Source of the DNA: a bacterium
GTDB taxonomy: Bacteria > Vulcanimicrobiota > Vulcanimicrobiia > Vulcanimicrobiales > Vulcanimicrobiaceae
NCBI GenBank assembly: GCA_021790895.1
Contig: JAJYFM010000008.1
Location: 1 to 47,837, forward strand
DNA length: 47,837 nt
Reading direction: 5' to 3'
A program made the translations under genes and the position numbers. This document shows positions 33,409-42,820 of the stretch, piece by piece (within the stretch, counting starts at the first letter, position 1; every line of letters begins with the position of its first letter). The notes beneath the pieces were generated by a model. It was given only the letters and a program-made list of their open reading frames with translations. It had not been told where the DNA came from and ran no database searches.

Positions 33409-34857
33409 GTGGCCGAACATCAGGTCGATGCCGTCGTCATCGGTGCGGGCCCCGGCGGTTATCATGCCGCCATCCGGCTCGGCCAACTTGGGAAATCCGT
33501 CATCTGCGTCGATCGCGACGAGGTCGGTGGAGTCTGCCTGAACTGGGGCTGCATCCCTACGAAAGCGCTGCTGCATGTCGGCGAAGTGATTCGTCACATC
33601 GAACATGCCGAAGCGGTCGGATTAAAGGTTCCCAAAGCCACGGTGGATCGTGCCGGCGTCGAAAAATTCAAGAACGACGTCGTCGCATCGAACGTCGGAG
33701 GCGTAAAGACGCTCTTCAAAGCGAACAACGTGCAGTTCATGTACGGTGAAGCGTCGTTCGTCTCTCCGAACGAAATCGCGCTGAAGGGCAAAGATGGAAG
33801 CAACGAACGTATCCGTGCCGCGCATGTGGTGATCGCGACGGGTTCGGCGCCGATCGATATCAAAGCGTGGCCGCGCGACGGCAAACGGATCATCAACTCC
33901 GACGACGCCGTTTCCATCAAACAGATTCCCAAAACCATGCTCGTCATCGGCGGCGGCGTTATCGGTTTAGAGTTCGCGACGGTCTACACGCGCATGGGCG
34001 CGCAGGTTCTCGTCGTCGAGGCATTGCCGCAGATTCTGACCGGCAGCGATATCGAAATTTCAAAGACGCTCGGGCGTATTCTCAAGAAACAGGGCGTCGA
34101 GATCATGCTCGATACGAAGGTTGCCGCGCTCGAAGCGACGACAAAGGGCGTCAAGGCGACGATATCCGGAGCGGGCACCGGCGGCAAAGATGAGACGCGC
34201 GAATTCGAGATGGCGCTGGTTGCCGTCGGGCGTCGCCCCGTTACCGATGCGCTCAATCTCGCTACCGCGGGGCTCGCAGTCGACGAGAAAGGCTTCCTTG
34301 CCGTCGACGCACGCATGCGCACGAAAGTCGCGCATATCTATGCAATCGGCGATGTCACCGGGCAGCCTTTGCTCGCGCATCGCGCGATGAAGCAGGGCGT
34401 CGTTGCTGCCGAGGTGATCGGCGGCGATATGAGTGCGGCGTTCGATCCGATCGCGATTCCCAATTGCGTCTACACCGATCCCGAGGTTGCCACCGTCGGG
34501 CTCTCCGAGGAAGAGGCGAAGGCGAAGGGCTACGAAGTGCGGATCGGCAAGTTCCCGCTCGCAGCGAGCGGGCGCGCGCGCACGATGAACGAGAGCGACG
34601 GCGTTATCAAACTCGTCGGCGATGCAAAGACCGATATGCTGCTCGGCATGCATATCATCGCTCCGCAGGCCGAATCGCTCATCGGCGAGGGTGTAATCGC
34701 GCTGGAGATGGGGGCGACGCTCGAGGATATCGGGCTCTCGATCCATCCGCATCCCACGCTCACCGAAGGCATCATGGATGCCGCCGAAGCCGCGCACGGA
34801 AAGGCGATTCACATCGTCAATCCCAAGCCGAAGGCGCCGGTCGGAGCGGCAAAATAG
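33409..34857 (+). CDS. lpdA: Dihydrolipoyl dehydrogenase
   Basis: 482 residues from GTG 33409, chosen because AAGGAG is 7 nt upstream. The FAD site VVIGAGPGGYHAA is followed by the redox-active disulfide Cys43-x4-Cys48 in GGVCLNWGCIPTKAL. The NAD site is VIGGGVIGLEFA, the second FAD segment is YAIGDVTG, and the C-terminal catalytic dyad is in HPHPTLTE. It reoxidises dihydrolipoyl groups of 2-oxoacid dehydrogenase complexes or the glycine cleavage system. No E1/E2 genes are in the window, but lipB follows 5 nt later, and lipA is 2.5 kb on, so cofactor synthesis and use are grouped here. Confidence 0.95.
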   Translation: MAEHQVDAVVIGAGPGGYHAAIRLGQLGKSVICVDRDEVGGVCLNWGCIPTKALLHVGEVIRHIEHAEAVGLKVPKATVDRAGVEKFKNDVVASNVGGVKTLFKANNVQFMYGEASFVSPNEIALKGKDGSNERIRAAHVVIATGSAPIDIKAWPRDGKRIINSDDAVSIKQIPKTMLVIGGGVIGLEFATVYTRMGAQVLVVEALPQILTGSDIEISKTLGRILKKQGVEIMLDTKVAALEATTKGVKATISGAGTGGKDETREFEMALVAVGRRPVTDALNLATAGLAVDEKGFLAVDARMRTKVAHIYAIGDVTGQPLLAHRAMKQGVVAAEVIGGDMSAAFDPIAIPNCVYTDPEVATVGLSEEEAKAKGYEVRIGKFPLAASGRARTMNESDGVIKLVGDAKTDMLLGMHIIAPQAESLIGEGVIALEMGATLEDIGLSIHPHPTLTEGIMDAAEAAHGKAIHIVNPKPKAPVGAAK

Positions 34858-34862
34858 AACGC

Positions 34863-35498
34863 TTGTCGGGAACGGCGCGGATCCTTGAATTGGGTCTGCG
34901 CCCGTACCGCGAGGTCTGGGATATCCAGCACCGTTTGCACGAAGCCGTCCGTGCCGGCGACGAGCCCGAGACCTGGATATTCGTCGAACATACGCCGACG
35001 ATCACGCTCGGCCGGAACGCCAAATCGGAGAACGTGCTCCTCTCTCCCGAGATCCTCGCTGCGCGCGGTATCGATCTGGTCGAGATCGAACGCGGCGGGG
35101 ACGTCACCTATCACGGCCCCGGGCAACTCGTCGTCTACCCGATTCGCAAGCTCGAACGCTTCCGTGAAGTCGTGCCGTTGGTGCGTTCGCTCGAAGCCGC
35201 GGTCATCGCGGCGTGTGCAGAGTTCGGCATCGTCGCCGAGCGCTGGAGCGAACATGCCGGCGTCTGGGTCGGGCGCAACCAAATATGTGCGATCGGGCTC
35301 GCGGTTCAAAAGATGGTTTCGATGCATGGGATCGCTCTCAACGTCAGCACCGAGCTCAATTACGACCGGCTGATCAACCCGTGCGGATTACTCGATCGTG
35401 GGATCACCTCGATCTCGCACGAACTCGGGCGCGAGGTCTCACTCGCCGAAGCGCGTGATGCCTTGCTCCCGCACCTCGCGGCGGAGTTCAACCTATAA
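34863..35498 (+). CDS. lipB: Octanoyltransferase LipB with altered catalytic lysine
   Basis: 211 residues. TTG 34863 is taken as start because it lies 5 nt after lpdA and gives the normal N-terminus; the ribosome binding site is weak, so coupling to lpdA is likely. The RGGDVTYHGPGQLVVYP segment and nucleophile Cys174 (NPCG) are present. The other catalytic residue, Lys142 of E. coli in GEKKICSLG, aligns without gaps to Gln140 in GRNQICAIG. LipB moves octanoyl groups from acyl carrier protein to lipoyl domains, and LipA then inserts sulfur. The change should weaken acid/base catalysis unless another residue substitutes. Everything else looks like a functional LipB. Confidence 0.9.
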   Translation: MSGTARILELGLRPYREVWDIQHRLHEAVRAGDEPETWIFVEHTPTITLGRNAKSENVLLSPEILAARGIDLVEIERGGDVTYHGPGQLVVYPIRKLERFREVVPLVRSLEAAVIAACAEFGIVAERWSEHAGVWVGRNQICAIGLAVQKMVSMHGIALNVSTELNYDRLINPCGLLDRGITSISHELGREVSLAEARDALLPHLAAEFNL

Positions 35499-35522
35499 CC
35501 GGCAATATTTTCGTGCCACTTC

Positions 35523-36089
35523 CTAGCGCGCGAGCCCGCGCATATCGGCGGTTATCTGTGCAATCGTCATGTCGCCGCCGACGACGCGCAGATTTCCGCG
35601 CGGTCCGATAAAATACACGAAGTCGCTGTGCCCCACATCGCCGCGCGTCGCTTGCACGTCGACGCCATAGGCGCTCCAAATCGTTTTCATCTGCGCGAGC
35701 GAACCGGTGAGCCCGATCGCCGAGGTACCTACGCGACGAAAAAATCGGCGCAGTGCCGCGGGAGTATCGCGCACGGGATCGACGCTGGCAAAAACGATCG
35801 CCACGCGCGAGCCGAGCCCGGATTTCGCGCGCGCCGCTCCGAGCTTGGCCAACGTCTGCGGGCAGATATCCTTACAGTGCGTGAAGCCGAAGTAGAGCGC
35901 GACGACGTGCCCGCGTTCGCTCGGTAACGAAAAGCGCACCCCATTCTGGTCGAGCGCGGCAAGCGGAGGAGCGGGGCGAATCGGCTGCAACACCGTACCG
36001 TAGAGCTTCGCTGGTCGACCCGCGCATGCAGCGGTCGCGATGAGCAACGCAAGAGTGATGAGGCGGAGCGGCAAGCGGCGAAGCGACAT
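35523..36089 (-). CDS. Sco1/SenC-family copper/thiol protein
   Basis: 188 residues. A membrane anchor or lipoprotein-like leader (about 8-22, ending ATAAC with a borderline lipobox) is followed by a thioredoxin fold. The copper ligands are Cys72-x3-Cys76 (HCKDIC) and His154 (VGHSDF), all intact. FGFTHCKDICPQTL and the later FASVDP segment are diagnostic. Sco proteins deliver copper to, or reduce, the CuA site of cytochrome oxidase subunit II from the periplasmic side of the membrane. No oxidase genes adjoin it, but the free CuA cupredoxin at 22.1 kb would be a suitable client. It is convergent with lipB (24 nt). Confidence 0.92.
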   Translation of the reverse strand: MSLRRLPLRLITLALLIATAACAGRPAKLYGTVLQPIRPAPPLAALDQNGVRFSLPSERGHVVALYFGFTHCKDICPQTLAKLGAARAKSGLGSRVAIVFASVDPVRDTPAALRRFFRRVGTSAIGLTGSLAQMKTIWSAYGVDVQATRGDVGHSDFVYFIGPRGNLRVVGGDMTIAQITADMRGLAR

Positions 36090-36184
36090 CGTTCGTTCTT
36101 CATCTTAGCGTTCCGGGAACCCGCCTATTAGCAAGAAGGCGCTCGCTCGGGAAAATCGCGATCTCCACGGAACCTCGCCAGCGA

Positions 36185-37342
36185 GTGAACGCGCGCAGAG
36201 CTGAGGTCGTCGCACTGGTCAACCGCGGGCATACGGCGCTCGCCGCCGATGATCTGCGCGCCGCCCTTGAGGCTTACGAATGCGCGCTCGAGATCGATCC
36301 ATTCGAACTGCAAGCCCACCTTGGGTTGGCGCTTGGTTACCAACGTCTCGGGGATGACGATGCATCGGAACGCCATCGGCGCGACGCCATTAAACTTGCG
36401 CCGGTGCGCACGATTCCATATCGCGGAACCGGGCAACCCATCCGTGTTCTTGCGCTTCTTGCTACCGCAAACGCGAACATCGACCTCGAACCGCTCCTTT
36501 CAAATGAAGTTTGCGCGATTACCTTGGCGCATGTCGATGCGATGCCGGCGGCAGCCGAGCTCCCCAGGCACGATATTCTCTTTAACGCGATCGGAGATGC
36601 CGACGCCGCCGAAAAAGCGCTCGCGATTGCGAAAATAATCGCGTCACGCAGCGATGCGCCGCTCGTCAACCATCCGGCCGCCGTTGCTGATACGCGCCGC
36701 GACCGTAATGCCGCTCGCCTCCGCGCGCTCCCGGGCCTCCGCGTCCCGCGCATCGCACGCATCGCGCGCGAACGATTGCAGGCCGGGCAGAGAAGCCTCG
36801 CGCTCGCCGCAGCGGGCATAGCCTATCCGTTTCTTTTGCGAACGCCGGGTTTCCACAACGGACGCTTCCTCGCACTCGTCGAGGATCCGAGGAATATCGA
36901 CGCGGCGCTCGGCGCGCTCCCCGGCGAGGAACTCTACGCGATCGAATATATCGATACTCGTGACAAACGCGGATATTACTGCAAATATCGCCTGCTCTTT
37001 ATCGGCGATCAGATCGTTCCGGTCCATGCCGCGCTCTCGACCACCTGGAAAGTGCACTACGAGGCTGCGGATTTGGCGAGCAGCGAGTTGGGGCGAGCGC
37101 TCGACCGTGATTTCCGCCGCCATCCGCGCGAGCGCATCGGAGAGCGAGCCTACGTGGCGCTCGAAGCGCTCCGGCGCGAGCTTGGCCTTCAGTATGCCGG
37201 CGTCGATTTTAGCCTTGACGAGGAAGGCACCCCCGTCCTCTTCGAAGCGAACGCAACGATGCTCCCCGGGAAAGCGAGCGAGCGCGCCCGTAAGGCGACC
37301 CTCGCCCTCATCCGCGCCCTGCTCGCTCCCAGCGCAGGATAA
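36185..37342 (+). CDS. TPR/ATP-grasp protein, function unknown
   Basis: 385 residues, GTG start. The N-terminal 70 residues form about two TPR helix pairs (HTALAADDLRAALEAYECALEIDP). A middle Rossmann-like domain follows (IRVLALLATANANID, HDILFNAIGD), and the C-terminal ATP-grasp domain has YCKYRLLFIGDQIVPVHAAL and the metal-binding end GVDFSLDEEGTPVLFEANATM. The Asp, Glu and Asn ligands appear present, so it should form an acyl-phosphate and ligate an amine or thiol to a carboxylate, as RimK or glutathione synthetase do. TPR plus ATP-grasp proteins of this layout are scattered in bacteria without known product. It lies 64 nt before lipA and may share its transcript. Confidence 0.72.
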   Translation: MNARRAEVVALVNRGHTALAADDLRAALEAYECALEIDPFELQAHLGLALGYQRLGDDDASERHRRDAIKLAPVRTIPYRGTGQPIRVLALLATANANIDLEPLLSNEVCAITLAHVDAMPAAAELPRHDILFNAIGDADAAEKALAIAKIIASRSDAPLVNHPAAVADTRRDRNAARLRALPGLRVPRIARIARERLQAGQRSLALAAAGIAYPFLLRTPGFHNGRFLALVEDPRNIDAALGALPGEELYAIEYIDTRDKRGYYCKYRLLFIGDQIVPVHAALSTTWKVHYEAADLASSELGRALDRDFRRHPRERIGERAYVALEALRRELGLQYAGVDFSLDEEGTPVLFEANATMLPGKASERARKATLALIRALLAPSAG

Positions 37343-37406
37343 AGTTCCCGCCTTAGGTTTAGGATGCAGCCTTCAGGGGCTGGGGGATGTTAAAATCTTC
37401 GACGCC

Positions 37407-38309
37407 ATGAGCATTGAGATAGATCTCACCGGTACCCCCCTTGAGGCGGTACGCTACGCACGCAAGCCGGACTGGCTTCGCGTCAGCCTGCCGCACGGTG
37501 ACGACTACGAGCGCGTAAAGGCGAAGGTCTCCGGGCTCACCCTCAACACCGTCTGCAAAGAGGCGGCCTGCCCGAACCTCGCGGAGTGTTGGGGCGCGGG
37601 GACGGCGACGATCATGATTCTCGGCGACACCTGCACCCGCGGCTGCCGCTTCTGCAACGTCAAAACCGGAAATCCCCGCGGGACCGTCGATTGGCTCGAG
37701 CCGACGCGCGTCGCCGATGCGGTGGCCGACCTCGGGTGGAAGTACCTCGTGCTTACCGCCGTCGACCGCGACGATCTCGCCGACGGCGGGGCGTTGATTT
37801 TCGCCAATACCGTCCGCGCCATTCACGAGCGCGTGCCGGGTTCCCGTGTCGAGATTCTCACCGGCGATTACCGCGGCGATCTCACCGCGCTCGAGATCGT
37901 ACTCGATGCACGCCCCGACGTTTTCGCGCACAATCTCGAGACCGTTCGCAGACTCACGCCGCACGTTCGCGACAAACGCGCAAAATACGATCGCTCGTTA
38001 GAGGTGCTTCGCCACGCCAAAAAGCACTCGCCCGACCGTTACACGAAAACCTCGCTCATGCTGGGCCTCGGTGAGAGCGTCGAAGAAGCGGAAGCGGCGA
38101 TGGATGATGCCCGCGCCGCCGGCGTCGACATCTTCACCATGGGACAGTATCTTCAACCGAGTAAGAAACATCTTCCGGTCACCGAATTCATCTCTCCGGA
38201 GCGCTTTGCAGAACTTGGAGCGCTCGCGCGTTCGAAAGGATTCCATCAAGTCGTGAGCAGCCCACTCTCGCGGTCCTCCTACCACGCAGAGCAGGCCTTC
38301 CCGGCGTGA
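37407..38309 (+). CDS. lipA: Lipoyl synthase
   Basis: 300 residues from ATG 37407; the longer track frame is a shadow of the upstream gene. The radical-SAM cluster motif is CTRGCRFC, and the auxiliary cluster motif C-x4-C-x5-C is CKEAACPNLAEC. The C-terminal Arg-Ser-Ser-Tyr (SRSSYHAEQAF) that binds the auxiliary cluster is present. It inserts two sulfur atoms into octanoylated lipoyl domains, the step after LipB. The stop overlaps the RND transporter GTG start by 4 nt, an unusual partner that is probably a product of gene packing rather than shared function. Confidence 0.97.
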   Translation: MSIEIDLTGTPLEAVRYARKPDWLRVSLPHGDDYERVKAKVSGLTLNTVCKEAACPNLAECWGAGTATIMILGDTCTRGCRFCNVKTGNPRGTVDWLEPTRVADAVADLGWKYLVLTAVDRDDLADGGALIFANTVRAIHERVPGSRVEILTGDYRGDLTALEIVLDARPDVFAHNLETVRRLTPHVRDKRAKYDRSLEVLRHAKKHSPDRYTKTSLMLGLGESVEEAEAAMDDARAAGVDIFTMGQYLQPSKKHLPVTEFISPERFAELGALARSKGFHQVVSSPLSRSSYHAEQAFPA

Positions 38310-41300
38310 CCAAGTTCTTTCTCAATCGTCCGATCTTCGCTACGGTTTTTGCGCTCATCATTACGATAGCGGGTTTGATCGCTATTCCGACGCTTCCGGT
38401 CGCCCAATATCCGCAAATCAATCCGCCGGTCGTTACGATCTCCGCGTTCTATCTCGGTGCCGACCCGAAGACCGTTGAATCGGCGGTGACGATACCGCTG
38501 GAACAGGCGGTCAACGGCGTCCAAGGTCTCAATTACCTCTCGTCGGTCAGCGCACAGGGATCATCTTCGATCACCTGCACGTTCCATCTCGGCACCAATC
38601 TCGATATCGCAGCGGCGGACGTTCAGAATGCCATTCAGAGCGCATTCGGTCGCCTTCCCGGCACCGTTACCCAATCGGGCGTCACGGTCAGCAAAAACGC
38701 CGGCTCGTTCGTCATGGGTATGGCGCTGATCTCGAATACGAAAAAATACGACACGCTTTTCCTGAGCAATTACGCCGCGCTCAATATCGTCAACGATCTC
38801 AAACGCATCCCCGGCGTCAGCAACGTCAATATTTTCGGCGAGCGCCTCTATGCGATGCGGATCTGGCTTGACCCCCACAAACTCGCCGCGCGCGGCCTCA
38901 CCGTCACCGACGTTCTCTCCGCGATTCAATCGCAGAACGCCGCCGTTCCGGGCGGAAGCATCGGCGCGCCTCCACAACCCGCAGATCAACCCTACACCTA
39001 TGTTGTGAGCGTTCACGGGCGCCTCACGACGCCGCAGCAGTTCCGCGATATCATCTTGCGCTCAGACCCCAACGGCGGCATCACGCGCCTCGGAGATGTG
39101 GCGCGCATCGATCTCGGTGCTGAGGATTACAGTAGTTTCTTGCGGTTCGACGGGCACCAAAACGTCGTCGGCATGGGCGTTCAGCAGTACCCGTCGGCGA
39201 ACGCGCTCACCGTATCGAGCGCCGTTATCACCGAGATGAACAAGCTGGAGAAACAATTTCCGGCCGGCGTTCACTATCAAGTCGCATTCAGTTCGACGGC
39301 ATTCGTTCAAGAATCGATTAAAGACGTTCTCATAACGTTGTTGATCTCGATCTTGCTCGTCATCTCGGTGATCTACTTGTTCCTGCAGAACGGGCGCGCG
39401 ACGCTCATCCCGGCGATTACGATTCCGGTCTCGTTGATCGGAACGTTCGCGATCATGAAACTCTTCGCATTTTCAATCAACACAATCACACTCTTTGGAA
39501 TAACGCTCGCTACGGGGCTCGTCGTCGATGATGCGATCGTCGTTATTGAAAATATCGAACGTATCGTAAAACTGCGCGGCACCGGCGTCCTTGCCGGAGC
39601 CGCCGAAGCGATGGAAGAGATACAAGGCGCCGTCGTCGCTTCATCGCTCGTGTTGCTCGCCGTCTTCGTTCCGGTCGCATTTTTCCCGGGAACGACGGGA
39701 CAGATTTACAAGCAATTCGCGCTGACGATCGTCGGCTCGATTTCGATATCGCTCTTTGCTTCGTTAACGCTTGCACCGCCGCTCGCGGTGAAATTTCTCC
39801 ACGTTGGAGATCGCCAACCGCGGTTCGGCCTCTTCACCTGGTTCAATCGACGGCTCGAGCGCTTCCGTGCCTCCTACGCGCGCACGTTGCCGCGCCTATT
39901 GAAGGTTCGCGGCCGCGTCTTAGCGGCATTCGCGGTGACGTTACTTCTCGTCGCCGTACTCTTCAAGGCGATCCCGTCGAGCTTTATCCCGGCGGAGGAC
40001 CAGGGCTTCCTCATATGTCTCATTCAGGCTCCGGAGGGCACCTCGCTGGCCGGCGAACACGCCATTGCCGTGCAGGTTGAAAAATATCTTCTCGCTCAAC
40101 CGCAAGTTGCACACGTCTTCAATGTCGGCGGATTTAGTTTCGGCGGTTCGACCCCGAACCGCGGCATGATGTTCGTCCGTTTGAAGCCCTGGAACCAGCG
40201 CCCTGGGCCGTTTAACTCAGCGACATTCCTTTCAACAAAATACTTTTTCCATTTTATGTCCTACGCCAAGGCGCAGGTCCTCGTCGTAAATCCTCCGGCG
40301 ATTAGCGGCGTCGGCACGACATCGGGTTTCCAGTTCGAACTCGAGAACAACGGCACGCTTACGCTGCGACAACTCGATGGCGTGGCGAAAAAAATTCTTG
40401 CCGCAGCGGCCAAAGATCCCCGACTCGTCCAAGTACGGACGCAATTTGCGATTAATTCGCCGCAACTCGACGCCACCGTCAACCGGCAGAAGGCGATATC
40501 CTTAGGCGTTCCGTTAAGCGATCTCTACGCGACGCTCGGAGTGATGCTCGGCGGCGCCTATGTGAACGATTTTACCTATCTCAATCAGTCCTACCGCGTG
40601 TACGTCCAAGGTGACGAACGCTATCGCGACCGTATCGCCTCGCTCCAGAGCCTCTACACGCGCTCGGCGGCTGGCGGCATGATTCCGCTACCGGAACTCA
40701 TCAGCGTACACCGCGCCCTCGCCGCTCCCGTTATCGACCACTACAATCTCTACCGCAGCATCGAGATCACCGGGCAGGCCGCGAGCGGACACAGCTCGGG
40801 TGAAGCGATCTCCGCGATGGAGCAGATCTTTAAACGCGTCGCTCCGCCGGGCGTCAGTTACGAATGGAGCGGCATCTCGCTCGAAGAGATCCACGCCGGC
40901 TCGCAAACGATCCTCCTCTTCACCCTTGGCATCATCTTCGTCTTTTTAGTGCTCTCCGCACTCTACGAAAACTGGATCGACCCACTGATCGTCTTGCTCG
41001 CCGTACCGGCGGCACTCTTCGGCGCGCTCGCGTTGATTGGATTACGGAATGTCTTCCCGTTCCTGAATATCTTCCTGCACATGGCGCAGAACGTCTACGT
41101 ACAGGTCGGCTATGTGATGCTCGTAGGTCTTGCGAGTAAAAACGCGATTCTTATCGTCGAGTTCGCCAACCAACAACTGCGCGCCGGCGCCGACATTACG
41201 ACCGCCGCGCTCCGCGGAGCGCAGACCCGCCTTCGCCCGATCCTCATGACCTCGATCGCCTTCATCCTCGGCTCGACGCCGCTGGTCTTCGCCACCGGCG

Positions 41301-41506
41301 CCGGCAGCGCGGCGCGCCAATCGATCGGCACCGTGGTCTTCGGCGGCATGCTCGTCTCAACGTTTCTCAACCTGATGGTGACGCCGATCCTCTACGTGGT
41401 CATCAAGAGCCTCGAAGAGCGGCTCTTCGGCCGACCCTTCGTCGAAGCGCACGGATCGACGGCAGGTGTAGAAGTTCAGGAAAATTCGACGCCTCTCCAG
41501 GATTAA
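38306..41506 (+). CDS. HAE1-type RND efflux transporter
   Basis: 1066 residues, normal for AcrB-type pumps. The N-terminus FFLNRPIFATVFALIIT is characteristic. Twelve membrane helices surround two large periplasmic loops, and the proton-relay Asp-Asp is in TM4 (GLVVDDAIVVIENIER). The TM11 region has GLASKNAILIVEFANQQ. It should export hydrophobic compounds by proton antiport. Such pumps need an adaptor and an outer-membrane channel, and neither is encoded here; the only adaptor and TolC in the window belong to the ABC exporter 27 kb away. The GTG start overlaps lipA. A hairpin covers its stop codon. Confidence 0.94.
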   Translation: MTKFFLNRPIFATVFALIITIAGLIAIPTLPVAQYPQINPPVVTISAFYLGADPKTVESAVTIPLEQAVNGVQGLNYLSSVSAQGSSSITCTFHLGTNLDIAAADVQNAIQSAFGRLPGTVTQSGVTVSKNAGSFVMGMALISNTKKYDTLFLSNYAALNIVNDLKRIPGVSNVNIFGERLYAMRIWLDPHKLAARGLTVTDVLSAIQSQNAAVPGGSIGAPPQPADQPYTYVVSVHGRLTTPQQFRDIILRSDPNGGITRLGDVARIDLGAEDYSSFLRFDGHQNVVGMGVQQYPSANALTVSSAVITEMNKLEKQFPAGVHYQVAFSSTAFVQESIKDVLITLLISILLVISVIYLFLQNGRATLIPAITIPVSLIGTFAIMKLFAFSINTITLFGITLATGLVVDDAIVVIENIERIVKLRGTGVLAGAAEAMEEIQGAVVASSLVLLAVFVPVAFFPGTTGQIYKQFALTIVGSISISLFASLTLAPPLAVKFLHVGDRQPRFGLFTWFNRRLERFRASYARTLPRLLKVRGRVLAAFAVTLLLVAVLFKAIPSSFIPAEDQGFLICLIQAPEGTSLAGEHAIAVQVEKYLLAQPQVAHVFNVGGFSFGGSTPNRGMMFVRLKPWNQRPGPFNSATFLSTKYFFHFMSYAKAQVLVVNPPAISGVGTTSGFQFELENNGTLTLRQLDGVAKKILAAAAKDPRLVQVRTQFAINSPQLDATVNRQKAISLGVPLSDLYATLGVMLGGAYVNDFTYLNQSYRVYVQGDERYRDRIASLQSLYTRSAAGGMIPLPELISVHRALAAPVIDHYNLYRSIEITGQAASGHSSGEAISAMEQIFKRVAPPGVSYEWSGISLEEIHAGSQTILLFTLGIIFVFLVLSALYENWIDPLIVLLAVPAALFGALALIGLRNVFPFLNIFLHMAQNVYVQVGYVMLVGLASKNAILIVEFANQQLRAGADITTAALRGAQTRLRPILMTSIAFILGSTPLVFATGAGSAARQSIGTVVFGGMLVSTFLNLMVTPILYVVIKSLEERLFGRPFVEAHGSTAGVEVQENSTPLQD

Positions 41507-41514
41507 GGCGTCGA
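41486..41514 (+). terminator. Hairpin over the RND gene stop codon
   Basis: TCGACGCCT (41486-41494) pairs with AGGCGTCGA (41506-41514), with the TAA stop at the edge of the right arm. There is no T-run, so termination is uncertain; it may be a 3'-end stabiliser. Confidence 0.4.
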
Positions 41515-41610
41515 GCGGCGCCAGGGAAAGCGGGCCATTTAGCGCAACGTACCCCTCCAACCGGGGGACACTTTTTCGTTTTCCGCCGGGCTCCCGTTTT
41601 GGAGGTGCGA

Positions 41611-42804
41611 ATGCACAAACTTTCTCTTCGCGCGATCGCCGCAGGCGCGGCTCTCATCGCGCTAGGGCTCTCGGCGGCCCCGGCCGCCGCCTCAACGAGC
41701 GAGGCCTTTGCGACCAACGTGGTCGGCGGCGCAAACACCGCCATCAAGAACGCCATGAAGTCGCCGCGGGCCAAGAACACCGTCAACAAGCGTACGGTCG
41801 CTCAGGTTCCGCCAGTCGAACAGCACCCCGTCGGCGGAGCGAAGGTCCAACAGGGGCTGCCGACCGGCTTTACCTATACCGCTGATATATCGGCGGCGTT
41901 TCCCTATGGCAACATTGGAACCGCAAAAGGTCAATGGCTGCCGGGCGGCGTCGATTTCGTTGCCGGCTATGGGTTTAACCCCACCAGCCGTTTCATGGCT
42001 TCGATGTACCAGCTACAGCATTACCCGTACGGTTTCAACAGCGGAACCGTGCCGCTCTATTTACAGGGTTTCGCCAATCCGATCGGCTGCGTCAACCTCG
42101 ATAACACCGCAGCAAACGGTTGTACGCCCGAGAATCTCAACGTCGCGACCAAAGATACGTTCCTCTTCTTCAACTACGAAAAACTCTTCTCGATCAAATT
42201 CAAAAACGGTCGCGTTCTTCCGATCGTCGTTACTCCGACCTACGTTTCGCGTTGGTCGAAGATCGGTGCATCGACACAGAACGACGACACCGTTCCCTTC
42301 GCGGTGAATCCGCCCGACGGCCCGGCCTTCTTCAACACGAAGACGCGCACGGCGCAGGTCTGGTCGCTCGCCGTTACGGTGCCGTTCCTCAAGACGCCGA
42401 AGATGTTCGGCACCTTCACCGTTGCCCCGGGCTGGCTCACCCATCTCAACGGGATTAACGGCGTCAACAAGGCGCAGCTCTACCAGATTCTCTATCTCGA
42501 ATACACCCCCGATTCCAAAACGAAGTTTTTCTTCGAGCCGCAAAGCTCGCGCGATTATCTTCCGACCGACCCCTACGCGCAGCATCTCTTCGCGTACTTC
42601 CTCGGAGTTTCGCGTCGCTTGACGAAAAACACGTTCGTTCAGCTCCAACTCAATAGCGGTGGGCCGTCGAACGAGACCCCTTACGGCGTCTCGGCGATCT
42701 CGTGCGTCTCGATCACGCAGTGTGCGCCGGTCGTCGGCGGACTCAAAGCCACTCAAATCCAGATTCAGTTCGGCATCGGCTCGCCGAGCGTGATTCAGTT
42801 CTAA
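41611..42804 (+). CDS. Outer-membrane beta-barrel protein
   Basis: 397 residues from ATG 41611, set by GGAGG 5 nt upstream; the longer track start adds four codons. A signal peptide (about 1-28, ending AAAS) precedes a Lys/Asn-rich helix and a proline-rich spacer. The rest alternates hydrophobic and polar residues in strands rich in Tyr, Phe and Thr (FTYTADISAAF, RVLPIVVTPTYVSRW, KTKFFFEPQSSRDYL). It ends in Phe (SPSVIQF), the signal for barrel assembly by BamA. Four cysteines sit in two loops. The family is not recognised and the role is unknown; a porin or surface protein is likely. The SGNH lipoprotein gene follows at 16 nt and is probably co-transcribed. Confidence 0.72.
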   Translation: MHKLSLRAIAAGAALIALGLSAAPAAASTSEAFATNVVGGANTAIKNAMKSPRAKNTVNKRTVAQVPPVEQHPVGGAKVQQGLPTGFTYTADISAAFPYGNIGTAKGQWLPGGVDFVAGYGFNPTSRFMASMYQLQHYPYGFNSGTVPLYLQGFANPIGCVNLDNTAANGCTPENLNVATKDTFLFFNYEKLFSIKFKNGRVLPIVVTPTYVSRWSKIGASTQNDDTVPFAVNPPDGPAFFNTKTRTAQVWSLAVTVPFLKTPKMFGTFTVAPGWLTHLNGINGVNKAQLYQILYLEYTPDSKTKFFFEPQSSRDYLPTDPYAQHLFAYFLGVSRRLTKNTFVQLQLNSGGPSNETPYGVSAISCVSITQCAPVVGGLKATQIQIQFGIGSPSVIQF

Positions 42805-42820
42805 GGCAAGGATGAGAACG

